A stretch of DNA of 34,823 nt, from positions 1 through 34,823 of the forward strand of contig CAZHWR010000017.1 of assembly GCA_964536085.1 (NCBI GenBank). The letters run 5' to 3'. Below are positions 16,347 to 26,100 of this stretch, piece by piece. The position numbers and the translations under genes were made by a program. The stretch's first letter is position 1; each line of letters opens with the position of its first letter. Source of the stretch: CAZHWR01 sp964536085. GTDB taxonomy: Bacteria > Bacillota > Clostridia > Oscillospirales > Ruminococcaceae. The notes below the pieces were generated by a model that had not been told where the DNA came from, did no database searches, and saw only the letters and a list, made by a program, of their open reading frames with translations.

Positions 16347-17534
16347 TTGTTCAGTACTATAAAATATTCGCTTAAAAGCATGATGCGTAAGAAAGCGCGG
16401 TCACTGCTTACAATGACAGGAATAACAATAGGCGTTATGTCGGTCATCATAATTTTCGGTATATCGAACACAGGCAAGTTTATGATAAACGACGAGCTTG
16501 AAAGTATAGGCGTGGACGGGCTTAGCGTGAGCACGCAGGTCGGAAATATAAGCTGCAATTTAAAGCAGGAGGATCTTGAAAAGATAAAAGGCAGCGAATA
16601 TGTAAGCAGTGCGACGCCGCTCACGGTTTACACTGCGCGCACTAAATTTTGCGGGGTTGAAAGCGACTGCATGGCATGGGGCATTTCCGACGACGTTCAG
16701 AGCATTGTCAAGCTGAAGCTTCTGCACGGCAGAATGATCGACGCGGGAGACGTAGCATCGGGGGACAAGGTGTGCCTGGTTGACGAGGAGTTTGCAAAGG
16801 CAAACTACATGCGTACAAATATAGTCGGAAAAACAGTGAATATTATGCTAAACGGCAGTTATGAAAAATACAAAGTAGTCGGAGTGGTATCGACGGGCGG
16901 TAGCATACTTAAAAACTTTATAAGCGATTTGATATCCTCGTTTGTCTATCTGCCTTACACTACCATGGAAAATTCTCTTGGGGTAAAGGGATTTACAAGA
17001 ATAGCCGTTAAGCTCAGTGAAAACGCCGATTCCGAAAAAGCGTCGCAGGATATACAGACCGCCGTTCAAACCGATAAGGCTGCGGGCACCGACATTAAGG
17101 TTGAGGACATGACCGCGCAGAAGGATAAGCTGAACGGTATAATGAATATAGTGTCGGTGGTGCTTGCGGTGATAGCGGGGATATCGCTTATAGTGTCGGG
17201 ACTTTCCATTATGACGGTAATGCTTGTATCCGTAAATGAAAGAACGCGGGAAATAGGAATAAAAAAAGCGATAGGCGCGTCAAAGCCTGCGATACTGTTT
17301 GAGTTTTTATCGGAGTCGTTTTTGATTTCGTTTGCCGGAGGCGTTATCGGAGCGGCGGCAGGGGTCGCCGTTGTTTTGGCGGGTTGCGCTTTTATGGGCG
17401 TTTCAGCTATAATAAATATCGAAACAGTATTTATCTGCCTGTTATTCGCAATGGGAGTCGGGGTGCTGTTCGGGGTTTATCCTGCGGTTAAGGCGGCTAA
17501 CATGAAGCCCGCTCACGCAATCAGAACAGAATAA
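16347..17534 (+). CDS. MacB/FtsX-type ABC transporter permease
   Basis: A 395-residue membrane protein of the MacB class. It has an N-terminal span (LLTMTGITIGVMSVIIIFGI), an extracytoplasmic domain to about residue 260, and three C-terminal spans. These include VVLAVIAGISLIVSGLSIMT, then NERTREIGIKKAIGAS, the conserved FtsX-domain loop, and VYPAVKAANMKPAHAIR at the end. It starts at TTG 16347, nine bases after AGGAG. No ATP-binding gene is next to it on either side, although MacB-type permeases need one. It may use an ATPase encoded elsewhere. Substrate unknown. Confidence 0.88.
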   Translation: MFSTIKYSLKSMMRKKARSLLTMTGITIGVMSVIIIFGISNTGKFMINDELESIGVDGLSVSTQVGNISCNLKQEDLEKIKGSEYVSSATPLTVYTARTKFCGVESDCMAWGISDDVQSIVKLKLLHGRMIDAGDVASGDKVCLVDEEFAKANYMRTNIVGKTVNIMLNGSYEKYKVVGVVSTGGSILKNFISDLISSFVYLPYTTMENSLGVKGFTRIAVKLSENADSEKASQDIQTAVQTDKAAGTDIKVEDMTAQKDKLNGIMNIVSVVLAVIAGISLIVSGLSIMTVMLVSVNERTREIGIKKAIGASKPAILFEFLSESFLISFAGGVIGAAAGVAVVLAGCAFMGVSAIINIETVFICLLFAMGVGVLFGVYPAVKAANMKPAHAIRTE

Positions 17535-17549
17535 GGACAGTGGTTTTTT

Positions 17550-18308
17550 GTGACAGCATTTGTACGCAGTCAGGGACTGCCGAAAAACAGAATAACGCTT
17601 GCCGCGGTTTCATATCAGAGCTTTGGCGTTCGGAAAGCACTGGGGGCTATCGGCGTTGAAACAATTGAAATAAAGCCTGATCTGCGTCTGCCTAAGCCCG
17701 TTAACAGGCATGCTGATATGACCGTGTGCCCGATGCGCGGTAACGACATATTTGTGCTTCGGGGAAATAGGAAATTGCACGATGCTTTGTGCGGGCGCGG
17801 ATTTAATGCGCTGTACACTCAAAACGAGCCGACAGATATTTATCCCGGCGACGTTATTTTAAATTGTCTGCTTTTGGGAAATACGCTGTACTGCTCAAAA
17901 AACGCGGACGGCGCGGTAACAGAGTATGCAATCAGTCACGGGATTGATATTTGCCATGTTAATCAGGGATACGTCAGGTGCAGCTGCTGCGTTGTCGATG
18001 AAAACAGCGTTATAACTGCCGACAAGGGACTTGCCGGGATATTTGCCCAAAACGGCGTCGATGTTTTGCTGATAAAACCGGGGCATATCGAGCTTAAAGG
18101 ATATGATACGGGATTTATTGGCGGCTGCTCGTTTAAAATATCCGAATCCGAAATGCTGTTTACGGGAGGTCTGTCAAGTCATCCGAGTTCGAATGAAATA
18201 AAAAGCTATTTAAATAAAAAGGGGATATCGGCTGTCGAATGCGATAACGAGTTCCTTGTCGACATTGGCTCTGCGGCGCTGCTCATGCAAAAAGGTTTTG
18301 ATAGTTAG
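17550..18308 (+). CDS. DUF6873-like GME-fold protein
   Basis: A 252-residue soluble protein without signal peptide. It shows repeated beta/alpha units typical of the amidinotransferase-like (GME) fold: HADMTVCPMRGNDIFVL, DVILNCLLLGNTLYC, VNQGYVRCSCCVV, VLLIKPGHIELKGYDTGFIG and GCSFKISESEMLFTGG. This agrees with the clostridial proteins called DUF6873 family GME fold, from memory. Conserved His, Asp and Cys positions suggest a catalytic or amidino-compound binding site, but no reaction is known. GTG start 17550 follows AAGGAC. It is 15 nt after the permease, so probably in the same operon, before a strong terminator. Confidence 0.75.
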   Translation: MTAFVRSQGLPKNRITLAAVSYQSFGVRKALGAIGVETIEIKPDLRLPKPVNRHADMTVCPMRGNDIFVLRGNRKLHDALCGRGFNALYTQNEPTDIYPGDVILNCLLLGNTLYCSKNADGAVTEYAISHGIDICHVNQGYVRCSCCVVDENSVITADKGLAGIFAQNGVDVLLIKPGHIELKGYDTGFIGGCSFKISESEMLFTGGLSSHPSSNEIKSYLNKKGISAVECDNEFLVDIGSAALLMQKGFDS

Positions 18309-18313
18309 AATGA

Positions 18314-18353
18314 AAAAGACGTGGATCCGTCCTTGAACGGATCCACGTCTTTT
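18314..18353. terminator. Bidirectional intrinsic terminator
   Basis: A perfect 17-bp stem (18314-18330 with 18337-18353) with a six-base loop stands between the convergent DUF6873-like and symporter genes. Four T residues end the plus side and five the minus side, so it can stop both transcripts. Confidence 0.9.
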
Positions 18354-18429
18354 GAACGCTGAATACCGCGTTTGATTATCCTTCGGGGGTAATCGGTGTG
18401 ATGATATCGGAGGGTTTATGAAAAAAATC

Positions 18430-19794
18430 TCATTTGTCCGCGCGGTGTTCCCCGCGTTTAACGTAGTCTTTTGTATATTTAACAACAACGGGGCTTAAAA
18501 GTAAAACTGCCGCTATATTAGGTATCGCCATCAGTCCGTTTAAAGTGTCGGATATATCAAATACGAATTTTACCGAGAACGTACAGCCGAAAAATGCGAG
18601 TAATACGAACGCGACGCGGTAGACCGAGATTATCCGCTTCGGCTTTTTGAACAGAAATTTCAATGCGGTTTCGCCGTAATACGCCCAGCATATGACGGAG
18701 GACAGCGCAAAAAATGCCATAAAAACCGACAGTATGTATTTTGCGGCGTCTCCGAAAACCGAGGAAAACGCTTCGTTTGTCAAAGCGGCGCCGTCCGCTC
18801 CGCTGTTTTGCGCTCCCGAGCATAAAATGGCGAACGCGGTCAGGGTACACATGCAAACGGTGTCAAAAAACACCTCGAATATTCCCCACATCGCTTGCTT
18901 GACAGGCGAATCAAAATCCGCCGCGGCGTGCGCCATAGGCGCGGAGCCGAGCCCTGCCTCGTTGGAAAATATGCCGCGCGCAACGCCGTACCGCACCGCG
19001 TTTGACATAACGTAGCCCGCGGTTCCTCCGGTTACAGAGGATAATCTGAACGCCTGTGAAAAAATCGTATGTAAAACTACGGGGAGCGAAGTGATGTTGA
19101 CGGCAATTATTATCAGCGCTCCGACAGTGTAGGCGATTCCCATAACAGGAACGAGCTTGGAAGTGAATCCTGTGATACGCTTCATGCCGCCGGATATTAT
19201 TACCGCTGTCATGACCGCTATTCCCGCGCCTGAAACCGCCGCTGGGATTCTAAAGGAATCGCAGAGAGAGGCCGCGACTGCGTTGGTTTGCACCATATTT
19301 CCCATTCCGAACGAGGCGAAAACGCATATGACGGAAAATATTACCGCCAGCTTGCCTGCTCCCAGTCCGTATTTCATGTAATACATAGGACCGCCGTAGT
19401 ATGCACCGTTTTTATCCTTTTGCCGGAACACGCACGCCAAGAGCACCTCTGAGTATTTGGTTATCATTCCGAATACGGCGGAGATCCACATCCAAAAGAT
19501 TGCTCCCGCTCCGCCTGCCGTAAGCGCTGTGGCTACTCCTGCGATGTTTCCGGTGCCCAGGGTTCCTCCGAGCGCCGCAGACATTGAGGCAAACGGGGAT
19601 ATGCTATTTTTGCCGCCTTTTTTATTGCTTTTTATGCTGCTCACAGCGCCTTTAAAGGCGCGCTTCAGATTGAGCTGAAAGAATTTGGTCTTTACGGAAA
19701 GATAAATTCCTGCCGCAAGTATCAGCACTATCATGGGCGGACCCCACACGACGCCCGAAATAAAATCGTTCGTTTTGCAGATTAATTCTTTCAT
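18430..19794 (-). CDS. Alanine/glycine:cation symporter (AGCS family)
   Basis: Sodium-coupled uptake of alanine or glycine across the membrane. The 454-residue protein has about ten or eleven spans and the family motifs ALGGTLGTGNIAGVATAL, GGPMYYMKYGLG, NEAGLGSAPMAHAAA and a VFFDTVCMCTLTAFAI stretch. The start is set at the ATG at 19794 because the AGGTG ribosome binding site (19804-19808) lies nine bases ahead. An in-frame GTG at 19806 overlaps that site and cannot be the main start. It is a single gene, convergent with the operon on its right-hand reading side and divergent from the ECF gene at 19963. Confidence 0.93.
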   Translation of the reverse strand: MKELICKTNDFISGVVWGPPMIVLILAAGIYLSVKTKFFQLNLKRAFKGAVSSIKSNKKGGKNSISPFASMSAALGGTLGTGNIAGVATALTAGGAGAIFWMWISAVFGMITKYSEVLLACVFRQKDKNGAYYGGPMYYMKYGLGAGKLAVIFSVICVFASFGMGNMVQTNAVAASLCDSFRIPAAVSGAGIAVMTAVIISGGMKRITGFTSKLVPVMGIAYTVGALIIIAVNITSLPVVLHTIFSQAFRLSSVTGGTAGYVMSNAVRYGVARGIFSNEAGLGSAPMAHAAADFDSPVKQAMWGIFEVFFDTVCMCTLTAFAILCSGAQNSGADGAALTNEAFSSVFGDAAKYILSVFMAFFALSSVICWAYYGETALKFLFKKPKRIISVYRVAFVLLAFFGCTFSVKFVFDISDTLNGLMAIPNIAAVLLLSPVVVKYTKDYVKRGEHRADK

Positions 19795-19824
19795 ATATAT
19801 CGGCACCTCATGCGGGTTGAGTTA

Positions 19825-19853
19825 TTGTAAATACTGCAAATTTTTGGTATAAT
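19825..19853 (+). promoter_or_regulatory. SigA-type promoter for the ECF S gene
   Basis: TTGTAA (19825-19830), a 17-base spacer and a perfect TATAAT (19848-19853). The leader to the start at 19963 is about 100 nt, long enough for a small regulatory RNA element, but I recognise no riboswitch class in it. Confidence 0.75.
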
Positions 19854-19962
19854 ATCTAAATAGGAGCAAGAGTATTTTAAGGCTTAGGAAATTTTTTATC
19901 CAAAACGTTTCCTGCGTTGTTTTTTCTGCTTTTAAATTTATGTTTATGTCAGAGGAGGAAAT

Positions 19963-20601
19963 ATGAGCGCGTATAATAAAACATTACGATTTACGCAGAC
20001 AGCGCTTTTAATGGCGATAATGCTGGTTATGGCGCTGGTTCCGTCTTTGGGGTATATACAGATTCCGTTTACGACCGTGAAAGCGACTACTATGCATATC
20101 CCGGTCATAATCGGAGCCGTACTTATGGGTCCGAAGACCGGCGGACTTTTGGGTGCGTTTTTCGGGCTTACAAGCTTTATGACAAATTCTTTTATTTCTC
20201 CCACGGCGACTTCGTTTTTGTTCACTCCGCTGTACAGCTTGGGTGACGTCCACGGTAATTTTTTCAGTCTTATTATCTGTTTTGTCCCGCGCATACTTAT
20301 CGGTATTGTTGCAGGATATGCTTATATTCTGGTGAAGAAAATTGATAAAACAAGCGTATTTGCCTGTATAGCGGCGGGGCTTGCAGGCTCAATGACAAAT
20401 ACGATTCTTGTCATGGGAGGGTCGTATCTGTTTTTTGCGTCGGAGTACGCCGCTGTCAAGCAAACCTCAATAGAGGGGCTTTTAAAGCTTATCATCGGGG
20501 TGATAACCTTTAATGGAGTAGTTGAGGCGATAGTAGCCGCGGTTATCGCCGCGGTTGTTGCGAAACCGCTTATGGTGATATTCAAAAAGAAAAATTATTG
20601 A
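19963..20601 (+). CDS. ECF transporter S component, vitamin uptake
   Basis: A 212-residue membrane protein with about six spans. It starts MSAYNKTLRFTQTALLMAIM. The segment VPSLGYIQIPFTTVKATTMH followed by IPVIIGAVLMGPKTGGLLGAFFGL is typical of S components that bind a vitamin and dock to a shared EcfAA'T module. It resembles the pantothenate-type (PanT) group most, from memory; folate or another vitamin is not excluded. The start follows GAGGAGG closely. It is monocistronic between a consensus promoter and a terminator, and no ECF energising genes are in the window. Confidence 0.85.
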   Translation: MSAYNKTLRFTQTALLMAIMLVMALVPSLGYIQIPFTTVKATTMHIPVIIGAVLMGPKTGGLLGAFFGLTSFMTNSFISPTATSFLFTPLYSLGDVHGNFFSLIICFVPRILIGIVAGYAYILVKKIDKTSVFACIAAGLAGSMTNTILVMGGSYLFFASEYAAVKQTSIEGLLKLIIGVITFNGVVEAIVAAVIAAVVAKPLMVIFKKKNY

Positions 20602-20638
20602 TTAATGCTTATGCCGAAACAATAGAAATAATTCGTTC

Positions 20639-20668
20639 AATGCCGCCGGAAAAATTTTCCGTCGGCAT
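20639..20668 (+). terminator. Intrinsic terminator of the ECF S gene
   Basis: AATGCCGCCGGAAAA is complementary to TTTTCCGTCGGCATT with one mismatch, forming a compact hairpin 37 nt after the stop and followed by a short T stretch. The GH25 promoter starts only a few bases further on. Confidence 0.75.
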
Positions 20669-20672
20669 TTGC

Positions 20673-20701
20673 TTTACAAAAAGTTACAAATGTGTTACAA
20701 T
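20673..20701 (+). promoter_or_regulatory. SigA-type promoter for the GH25 gene
   Basis: TTTACA (20673-20678), a 17-base spacer and TACAAT (20696-20701), about 50 nt ahead of the start codon. This gives the muramidase its own transcript. Confidence 0.72.
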
Positions 20702-20751
20702 TTTGTCGATAGTTATTTTGGGCCGGGCTTTTTAAGGAAAGTGATTATAGC

Positions 20752-22650
20752 ATGAAAAGGTTTTTAAAACGGACGGCAGCCTTTTGTTTGGCGTTCATTA
20801 TGGTGTTTTCGGTTTTAGCGGCGAGCGGGGATGTTAATGTTACCGCCGCGTCGCTCAGCAGTGCAGTAAAATCAATATCTTCAAAATTCACCGGTATTAA
20901 AAAAATCGGCGGATATAAATACTATTTTGTAAAAGGAAAAATGCAGACTGGATTTAAAACGGTCAAAAAGAAAAAATATTATTTCACGTCGTCGGGCAAG
21001 GCGCTGAAAAAGCAGTTTAAGACTATCAAAGGCAAAAAGTATTATTTTACCGCGGCGTCTTACGCTAAAGTCGGTATCCTTAATAAGTCCGGCAAACGTT
21101 ACTACTTCAACAAAAACGGAGTAAGAAAAACTGGTATAAGAACCTACAACGGCAAAAAATATTATTTTGCTCCCAGCGGCAAAAAAGTCACCGGATTTAA
21201 GACAATCAACGGAAAAAGGTATTACATAAGAAAAACCGGAGTTCTGCAAACGGGCTTTAGAACAATTAACGGCAAAAGATATTATTTCGGAACAAACGGC
21301 GTTATGAAAAAAGGTTTTCAGGTGATAAGCGGAAAAACCTACTATTTCGGAACAAACGGCGTTATGAAAACCGGATTTCAAACAATTGGCGGAGTTCAAT
21401 ATTATTTTAATTCAAAAGGAGTAATGCAGACCGGATATACATGGGTAGGCGATAAGCTTTACTATATCGAATCCGGCGGAATGATATATTATCCTACAAG
21501 CAACAAAGGCTGGGTGACCGTGGGAGGAACCAAAACCTATTACACGGAAAACGGCGTTCAGCTTAAAAATATAGTTATGCTGATCTCAGGCAAATATTAT
21601 GGATTTGACGCAAATGGCACTATATATGCCGGCTTCACAAAAATAGGCGCAAATACATATTATTTTGATCCGTCTACAGGAGCCGCGGCAACCGGCTGGA
21701 CCACTATTGACGGCGAAAAATACTATTTCAGTTCGTTGGGTTATATGGCGTACGGAATGAGCATTATAAACGACCATTTGTATTCGTTTACCGGCCTGGG
21801 CGTTTTGAATAATAACGGTACGATAGAATACGACGGTGAGACTTACACTCAGCTTTCCGACGGATCTATAACCAAGATTTGGTTTACGCAGGGCAGTAAT
21901 ACATATTATTTCGATGCAAACGGTGCGATGGTCAAAAAGACAACGACGATTGACGGAATAAAATATTTCTTTAATTCTGACGGTACGCTGCTTGTTAAAA
22001 GCGTTACCCGCAAGGGAATAGACGTTTCGAAATGGAACGGAAATATAAATTGGTCAAAGGTCAAAGCCGCAGGCGTTGAGTTCGCAATGATAAGGATCGG
22101 ATATGAATACACGCTGGATCCGTATTTTAAAACGAACATCGAGGGAGCTAAAGCCGCGGGAATCAGTGTTGGAGTATACATTTATTCTTATGCCGAAACA
22201 GTTGCGGAGGCAAAAAAAGAAGCAAATTTTGTTATTGAAAATCTCAAGGGCTATAAGCTTGAATATCCGGTTGCTTTTGATATTGAAGATGATGTGCAAA
22301 AATGTCTTACCGATACCCGGCGTTCCAATATCGTCACGACGTTTTGCGACGCATTGCAGGATGCGGGATATTATACAACCGTTTATTCCAGCAAAAGCTG
22401 GCTTGAGAACAATTTCACTCAAAGCAAAATAAGCGGATATGACAAGTGGGTGGCTCAGTGGCCGTATACTAAATCGTTGGCTTTCGGCACAAATGTTGAC
22501 AAGAGCAACTGCACATATAAATACGATTACGGCATGTGGCAGTATTCAAGCAAAGGTTCAGTAAGCGGTATTTCCGGAAATGTAGATTTGGATTATTCAT
22601 TTATTGATTATCCTTCTTTGATGCGAAAAATGGGATACAATAACTATTAA
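20752..22650 (+). CDS. Secreted GH25 muramidase with wall-binding repeats
   Basis: A 632-residue exported enzyme that should cleave the glycan strands of peptidoglycan. A signal peptide covers about 1-33 (MKRFLKRTAAFCLAFIMVFS...). Residues about 50-420 hold roughly fifteen 20-residue repeats of the type TGFKTINGKRYYF-G-NGV, related to choline/glucan-binding repeats but unusually rich in Lys and Tyr. The C-terminal GH25 domain starts at GIDVSKWNG (Asp 424) and has FDIED with Asp 510 and Glu 512, the expected catalytic pair, then the late DLDYSF. Two adjacent repeats share identical DNA near 21285-21310 and 21345-21370. It has its own promoter and terminator. Confidence 0.92.
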   Translation: MKRFLKRTAAFCLAFIMVFSVLAASGDVNVTAASLSSAVKSISSKFTGIKKIGGYKYYFVKGKMQTGFKTVKKKKYYFTSSGKALKKQFKTIKGKKYYFTAASYAKVGILNKSGKRYYFNKNGVRKTGIRTYNGKKYYFAPSGKKVTGFKTINGKRYYIRKTGVLQTGFRTINGKRYYFGTNGVMKKGFQVISGKTYYFGTNGVMKTGFQTIGGVQYYFNSKGVMQTGYTWVGDKLYYIESGGMIYYPTSNKGWVTVGGTKTYYTENGVQLKNIVMLISGKYYGFDANGTIYAGFTKIGANTYYFDPSTGAAATGWTTIDGEKYYFSSLGYMAYGMSIINDHLYSFTGLGVLNNNGTIEYDGETYTQLSDGSITKIWFTQGSNTYYFDANGAMVKKTTTIDGIKYFFNSDGTLLVKSVTRKGIDVSKWNGNINWSKVKAAGVEFAMIRIGYEYTLDPYFKTNIEGAKAAGISVGVYIYSYAETVAEAKKEANFVIENLKGYKLEYPVAFDIEDDVQKCLTDTRRSNIVTTFCDALQDAGYYTTVYSSKSWLENNFTQSKISGYDKWVAQWPYTKSLAFGTNVDKSNCTYKYDYGMWQYSSKGSVSGISGNVDLDYSFIDYPSLMRKMGYNNY

Positions 22651-22711
22651 ATTCGTCAAAATATACATGCGGGATTCGGCTTTAAACACATAACAGCAGA
22701 ATGTGTAAAAT

Positions 22712-22758
22712 AAGAGGCATGACCTTAATCGATTTTATCGGCTTGGGTTATGCTTCTT
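22712..22758 (+). terminator. Intrinsic terminator of the GH25 gene
   Basis: The arms 22712-22724 and 22746-22758 pair over 13 bp, with two G-T pairs, and a T-rich tail follows. The apical part can form a further small CGAT/ATCG helix. Confidence 0.72.
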
Positions 22759-23107
22759 TGTTTAGCATACGGATTGGATCAATAATGCAAATCGGAGTTT
22801 ATTTTGACCGTGGTTAGGAAAGAGAACGTCACAAAAGCATCAAACAACCGACTTTAAGCTGCCGGTTTCGCTGTATATAATTTTTGTCATATTTTTGCCG
22901 GATTTATATTGTATCAATTGCCAAATCATATTGTGGTATTTTGTTGTTGTTTAACAAATCTGATATTGGAAGAAATAATTATATATACATAATTTATAAA
23001 ATATGCTATTATTAATATGTATCTTGAAGGTGTGCATAAAGAATTCCAATCGACTGCTTGTTATGCATTACTTTTATTTTGCTTTATGGAAAGGAATGGT
23101 CGTAAAA
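22759..23107 (+). other. Long AT-rich leader of the secreted GxGYxYP gene
   Basis: About 350 nt without a recognisable gene. A perfect TATAAT sits at 22876-22881 with a weak -35 (TTTAAG) 17 bp away. A very AT-rich stretch runs from about 22970 to 23020. The reading frame of the next gene is open back to 23003, but there is no ribosome binding site until AAAGGAATGG just before 23108. No riboswitch class was recognised. Confidence 0.4.
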
Positions 23108-26100
23108 ATGTTAAAAAAAGTGCTTTATGCGGCGGCTTCTGTAGCCCTGATAATAGGGATATCCTGCGGTATGCTGATTCCTCAGGTTATCGACCCTATA
23201 CAATCTTCGGCTGCAACGAACGTATATCTTTTTGACTATGGACCGGGTATAACCTGGGGGAAGGACGACGAGCTTCCTACATTTGCTCCGATAACCGCTA
23301 CAAAAGACGACCCGATGGATGCTTTTGTTGCCAACTCGTATATGGCAAAGTCGTCAAATACGCTGTATTCCAATACAAGCAACGAGGTCAAATACGCCAT
23401 GGTGACTCTGCAGGGACTTGTAAACAGAACGCGTCCGCAGATTATCATGATGAGCGACGCTCAGGAGGGGCTTGAAACATGGGCGAAAGAGCTTGTGGGC
23501 GAGGGCTTATACACCAAAACAACCGACTATATTTATATGGTAAACAAATACAAATCGTACATCAAAGGTATGATTGTGTATAATGAAAATGTTACGGACA
23601 CTATGAATATAGCGACGTCGATTGCGGGCGCTACCGATTGTATTGTTGTAAATTCATCGTTGGCGGCTGAACTGAAGTCAAAATGCGGTTTATCGGTTAA
23701 GCTGGATTTCAACAATGTTTCAAGCGTTACTGATAATATCTCCGCATATAATTATCTTTACACCTACTATTATAAAACGGGTCTTTTGAATAAAAGGCTT
23801 ATAATCGGTCTTAACCCTACGTCTAATGTTACATACAACAGAGATCTAGCTGTTGCGACTAAGTCCGCGGTTTTATGGCTGGAGCCCAATAACAGCAATG
23901 AAGCGGCGGTTCTGGATAAATTTTATTCTGAGGCAATGACCGGAGTCACATATAACATGGGCTGGTGGCCGCAGGAGGATACGGGAGTTTGCTATGCAAC
24001 CAAAAACGGAGTTGCGACTATTCCGTCCGACTACTTTGAAAATATGACAGTATATATGGCAGGTTCAAAGGAGCTTGATATTCCCGAAGTTCCCGCAAAG
24101 CCTGAGCTTGAAAATAAAATATATGTTGCGCTCGCATTTTCCGATGGCGACAACACCCAGTATAACCAGCATACGATGAAAATCCGCTGGTCAAGCTCAA
24201 CCAGGCAGAAATATCCGATTTCTTGGACAATCAGCCCCGCGCTTTATTACTGTGCTCCGCAGATGCTTAATTATTATTACAAAACCGCCGGTAACAGCTC
24301 GCTGATATCCGGTCCGTCGGGAATGGGTTATACAAAAACCACCAGATGGAGATATAAAGAAGGCTTTTTAAGCAAGTATACTGCCGTCACAAATAAAGTA
24401 CTTGAATTAACGGGCATAAATATTATCACTATGTGGGACAGAATTTCCGAAGGAACTTATTCCGAATTTGCATCAGGTATGACAGCGCTTTTGGGAGCAA
24501 CCATCAATAACAATACATTTAATGACTATGATACCAACTGGGCAGACTCTATGACTAAGGGAAACAATGCAAGCAAAGCTTCGAATTATCTTACATACCC
24601 GAACAATGGTGAGGTAGCGTATAAAAACAACACTCCTCTGCTCGGACTCGGATGGCCTTTTGGTTATTGTGAAAGCGTCAGCTATATGGAAGAAGCTCTG
24701 CAATCTCTTGCCGATAATTTCGATGGCAATTCACCTGTATTCCGCCTTGCACAGTTTGTTCCGTGGGGTATTCAGACTACCGAGCTGTCCTCCATGGCGG
24801 CTCGACTTGAAAAGGAATATCCCGGAAAGTTTGAATTTGTGCGCGCCGATCATATGTTTATGCTGATGAATGAATACAACGGAGTTGCGTATAACCTGGC
24901 GCTTCAAAAAACGGCGACTGCTTCCTATACGGATTCTGATTCCAGCGCTTCAAACGGAAACGACGGCTCGTTTACAACAGGCTGGTCGGCATCATATGGT
25001 TCTGATAATTGGTATCAAATCGATTTGGGTCAGCGTTCAAATATCGAACGCTATGTTTTGAAAAAAGGCAGCACCGGTTATTACGATGCTTCAGAAAATA
25101 TTCAGAATTTCACAGTTGAATACAGCTTAAACGGCGTCGATTGGACGACGGGCGACACTGTTACAAATAATACGGATGAAATCGTGTACAGAGATATGAG
25201 CGCTCAGAATGCAAGATATGTCAGAGTACGCATTAAGAATTCTGAAGGTACGGTAGCGAGAATCCAGGATCTTGAGATTTACGGTACTGCGGCCGATACC
25301 GCCGATACCGATGAATTGCAGAGTCTTTATGATTCCTACAAAGAGCTTACGCAGGGCTCATATTCGGATTACGTTTGGAATTTGTTCCAGAAGGAGCTTG
25401 CGAACACAGCCGCCGTACTCGGTAATTCCGCCAGCACGGAAGACGATATTGAGCAGGCGTATTCGGCTCTGCTTGCAGCAAATGCGGCTTTAGCGCACGA
25501 TACTCCTGCAACAGGCATTACTGTTGAATCTTCTGTAACGCTTAAGGTCGGCGAGAAATACTCTTTAAGTGCGTCTCTTGTTCCTTCCGATACAACCGAC
25601 AATATCACTGATTGGAGTTCGTCAGACGCAAGCGTCGTCACGGTTGAAGGCGGAGTTTTAACAGGCAAAAAAACGGGCAACGCAGTTGTTACAGTTACGA
25701 CAAACAGAGGTCTTTCCAAACAGGTTCAGGTTACAGTAAAGCTTGGCGTAACGTCTGTTGCGCTGGACAAAACGTCTGTTAACATAAACCTTGGTTCGAG
25801 CACACAGCTTGAAGCTGTTATCACGCCGCTTCTTGCGTCTAATAAGCAGATTCTCTGGACTTCATCCGATACAAGCGTTGCGTCGGTAGTTAGCGGAAAG
25901 GTTACGGGTCTGAAAGCGGGAACGGCTGTTATAACAGCCGCTTCAGTCGATAACAGTCAGGCGTATGCCACCTGTAAGGTCACTGTACTGCCGTCGGTTT
26001 CAGGCATTAGTATCAATAAGTCCAAGGCAACCTTGGTTGCAGGAAAAACGGTTACGCTTAAAGCTACTGCGGCTCCGGCAAACGCTTACAATAAAACTGT

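Noticed and set aside
18406..18490. Short plus-strand frame after GGAGGG starting MKKISFVRAVFPAFNVV
   Set aside because: It runs antisense inside the end of the symporter gene, has no homology I recognise, and follows a terminator.
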